From positions 1-7,157 of the forward strand of contig OMRS01000338.1 in the NCBI GenBank assembly GCA_900313545.1: a stretch of 7,157 bases of DNA, given 5' to 3'. The first letter of the stretch is position 1, and each line of letters starts with the position of its first letter. Under the pieces are notes generated by a model that ran no database searches, was not told the origin of the DNA, and was given only the letters and a program-made list of their open reading frames with translations. Source of the stretch: an uncultured Eubacteriales bacterium (GTDB lineage: Bacteria; Bacillota_A; Clostridia; Christensenellales; Aristaeellaceae). Below are positions 6,133 through 7,157 of the stretch, one piece after another. Both the position numbers and the translations under genes were made by a program.

Positions 6133-6999
6133 ATGGATGTTCAACGTGCCGGACGGTCTGCCGGCGAAAGCATTGGAGTCAATTTGGCGCTGTCTTCCTT
6201 TAAACTGGTCAGTGGCCTTTGGGGGCATTCCATGGCAATGGTGGCAGATGCGGTGCATTCTCTTTCGGATGCATTTACTTCCGTAGTGGTGCTCTTTGCC
6301 CTGAAACTGTCCGCAAGAGAAGAGGACAGCGATCATGAGTATGGTCACGAACGATTTGAAAGCCTGGCAGCATTGCTTTTGGCGGTTCTGTTGGGAATAA
6401 CAGGTGTGGGTATAGGTCACACAGCACTGACAGCTCTGCTGCATCCGGTTACGGTTTCGATGCCTGGAATTCTTCCTATGGTGGCTGCGGCAGTATCTAT
6501 TGCGGTCAAAGAATTGCTCTTCCGCAGAACCCGTGCGACAGCACTGGCTGTTCACTCGGATGCTCTGTTGGCAGATGCGTGGCATCATCGATCAGATGCA
6601 CTGTCCTCGGTAGGCAGTCTCATTGGTATCGGTGCAGCCCGCTGTGGTGTGCCTTGGGCGGATGCCGTATGCGGTCTGGCAATTTGTGGATGTATTCTAT
6701 GGACGGCGGTAGAAATCTTCATCGGTGCAGCCCGGAAACTGACGGACCGGGCACTTCCGGGAGGTCAGGAGAAGGAGATTCGTGCCTGTGCCATGGAAGT
6801 GAAGGGCGTTGAAACGGTGGACCTGCTCAAAACACGCGTGACCGGTGCTCATAGTTATGTGGAAATTGAGATCGGAGTGGATGGGGATATGTCCCTCAGG
6901 GACGCACACGCCATTGCTGAGACGGTACATGAACGCGTTGAACGGGCGTTTCCCGACGTGATGCACTGTATGGTTCATGTCAATCCGACAAGGCATTGA
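6133..6999 (+). CDS. Cation diffusion facilitator family transporter, probable zinc/divalent metal exporter
   Basis: This 288-residue inner-membrane protein matches the CDF family (MMT1/FieF/YdfM-like), which exports divalent metal ions in exchange for protons and works as a dimer. Six hydrophobic segments are visible at about 12-30, 34-59, 77-103, 109-130, 156-171 and 176-199, followed by a cytoplasmic domain (about 205-288). The transport site motifs are DAVHSLSD (39-46) in helix 2 and DAWHHRSD (148-155) in helix 5. The likely ligands H42/D46 and H151/D155 give a His-Asp/His-Asp site of the kind found in Zn-type members. The loop DHEYGHERFE (67-76) is the usual family signature. The C-terminal domain has several histidines (240, 259, 266, 278, 282) that could form the regulatory metal site. 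The length is normal and nothing is missing. It reads away from polA from its own promoter and is probably functionally separate. Metal choice (Zn, Fe, Co or Cd) is inferred from motif type only. Confidence 0.93.
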   Translation: MDVQRAGRSAGESIGVNLALSSFKLVSGLWGHSMAMVADAVHSLSDAFTSVVVLFALKLSAREEDSDHEYGHERFESLAALLLAVLLGITGVGIGHTALTALLHPVTVSMPGILPMVAAAVSIAVKELLFRRTRATALAVHSDALLADAWHHRSDALSSVGSLIGIGAARCGVPWADAVCGLAICGCILWTAVEIFIGAARKLTDRALPGGQEKEIRACAMEVKGVETVDLLKTRVTGAHSYVEIEIGVDGDMSLRDAHAIAETVHERVERAFPDVMHCMVHVNPTRH

Positions 7000-7014
7000 C
7001 AGGACGGGTATAAT
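6985..7014 (+). promoter_or_regulatory. Probable promoter for the gene at the right edge
   Basis: A perfect -10 TATAAT (7009-7014) lies just after the transporter stop. The best -35 is CCGACA (6985-6990), 18 bases away with four of six matches and located inside the end of the transporter gene. A perfect TTGACA at 6996-7001 overlaps the stop codon but is only seven bases from the -10, so it cannot act with it. The 5' leader would contain a small TGCCG/CGGCA hairpin (7026-7043) with no T-run, so it is not a terminator. Confidence 0.5.
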
Positions 7015-7055
7015 ACTGAACTGACTGCCGAAAACTGACGGCAAGCACAAAAGAT

Positions 7056-7060
7056 GGAGG
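7056..7060 (+). promoter_or_regulatory. Ribosome binding site selecting the TTG start of the right-edge gene
   Basis: GGAGG lies eight bases before TTG 7069-7071. It overlaps the upstream in-frame ATG (7054-7056), which makes that ATG unlikely to be the main start. The binding protein at the other end of the window also uses a TTG start. Confidence 0.6.
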
Positions 7061-7068
7061 AATCAGCG

Positions 7069-7157
7069 TTGCCTACCGCAAAAAATACGGATACCACTGC
7101 AAACACCAAAAAGACAACTTCGACCAAGAAAAAGACTGCTTCCGTGAGCAAGGGTTA
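7069..7157 (+). CDS. N-terminus of an unidentified protein with a Lys/Thr-rich leader, cut by window edge
   Basis: Only about 29 codons are visible. The reading frame opens with PTAKNTDTTANT and continues through KKTTSTKKKTASVSKG, rich in Lys, Thr, Ala and Ser. Two in-frame starts exist: ATG 7054, and TTG 7069. The TTG is favoured because GGAGG (7056-7060) lies eight bases before it, whereas that GGAGG overlaps the ATG, which has no good site of its own. The low-complexity basic beginning resembles the variable leaders found before the Toprim domain of some bacterial topoisomerase I proteins and on some sigma factors or nucleic-acid-binding proteins. The window ends before any domain, so no function is assigned. 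Confidence 0.6.
   Translation, partial: MPTAKNTDTTANTKKTTSTKKKTASVSKG

Noticed and set aside
6118..6588. Minus-strand open frame of 156 codons opposite the cation transporter
   Set aside because: It is rich in Cys, Gln and His as expected for a shadow of the transporter gene, with no recognisable domain.
6996..7001. Perfect TTGACA overlapping the transporter stop codon as a -35
   Set aside because: Only seven bases separate it from the TATAAT at 7009, and no good -10 lies about 17 bases downstream.
7026..7043. Possible terminator after the cation transporter
   Set aside because: The stem is only five pairs with an eight-base loop, and no run of T follows; the next bases lead into a ribosome binding site.

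Overview
The window looks like ordinary chromosome from a Bacillota-type bacterium of moderate G+C content. Supporting signs are strong GGAGG-type ribosome binding sites, TTG starts, sigma-A-like promoters, and a DNA polymerase I that keeps its 5' nuclease but has lost its proofreading motifs. The substrate-binding protein has a plain Sec signal peptide with no lipobox, which would suit a diderm lineage such as Negativicutes. That placement is an inference and cannot be confirmed from this sequence.

Layout. From about position 6000 leftwards, three genes on the minus strand form a tight operon. polA (5932-3374) is followed after 28 bases by a fused coaE/lytic transglycosylase gene (3345-1501), then after 16 bases by a family 5 extracellular solute-binding protein (TTG start at 1484) that runs off the left edge. 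Rightwards from a divergent promoter region (5933-6132) lies a cation diffusion facilitator gene (6133-6999). A short spacer with its own likely promoter then leads to the first about 30 codons of a gene cut by the right edge, whose Lys/Thr-rich start could be a topoisomerase I leader (weak guess).

How the genes may work together. polA does repair and Okazaki fragment processing, and CoaE makes the last step of coenzyme A. The lytic transglycosylase cuts peptidoglycan, and the binding protein probably captures peptides. The last two could form a wall-turnover and uptake pair. The cation transporter is divergent and probably independent; its metal residues suggest zinc export.

The most unusual object is the 614-residue CoaE-linker-membrane-transglycosylase protein. 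It joins a cytoplasmic CoA enzyme to a wall enzyme through a roughly 205-residue Pro/Ser-rich linker and a single membrane helix, with no Met codon from which the second half could start alone. No RNA genes, insertion sequences, CRISPR arrays or convincing intrinsic terminators were seen.
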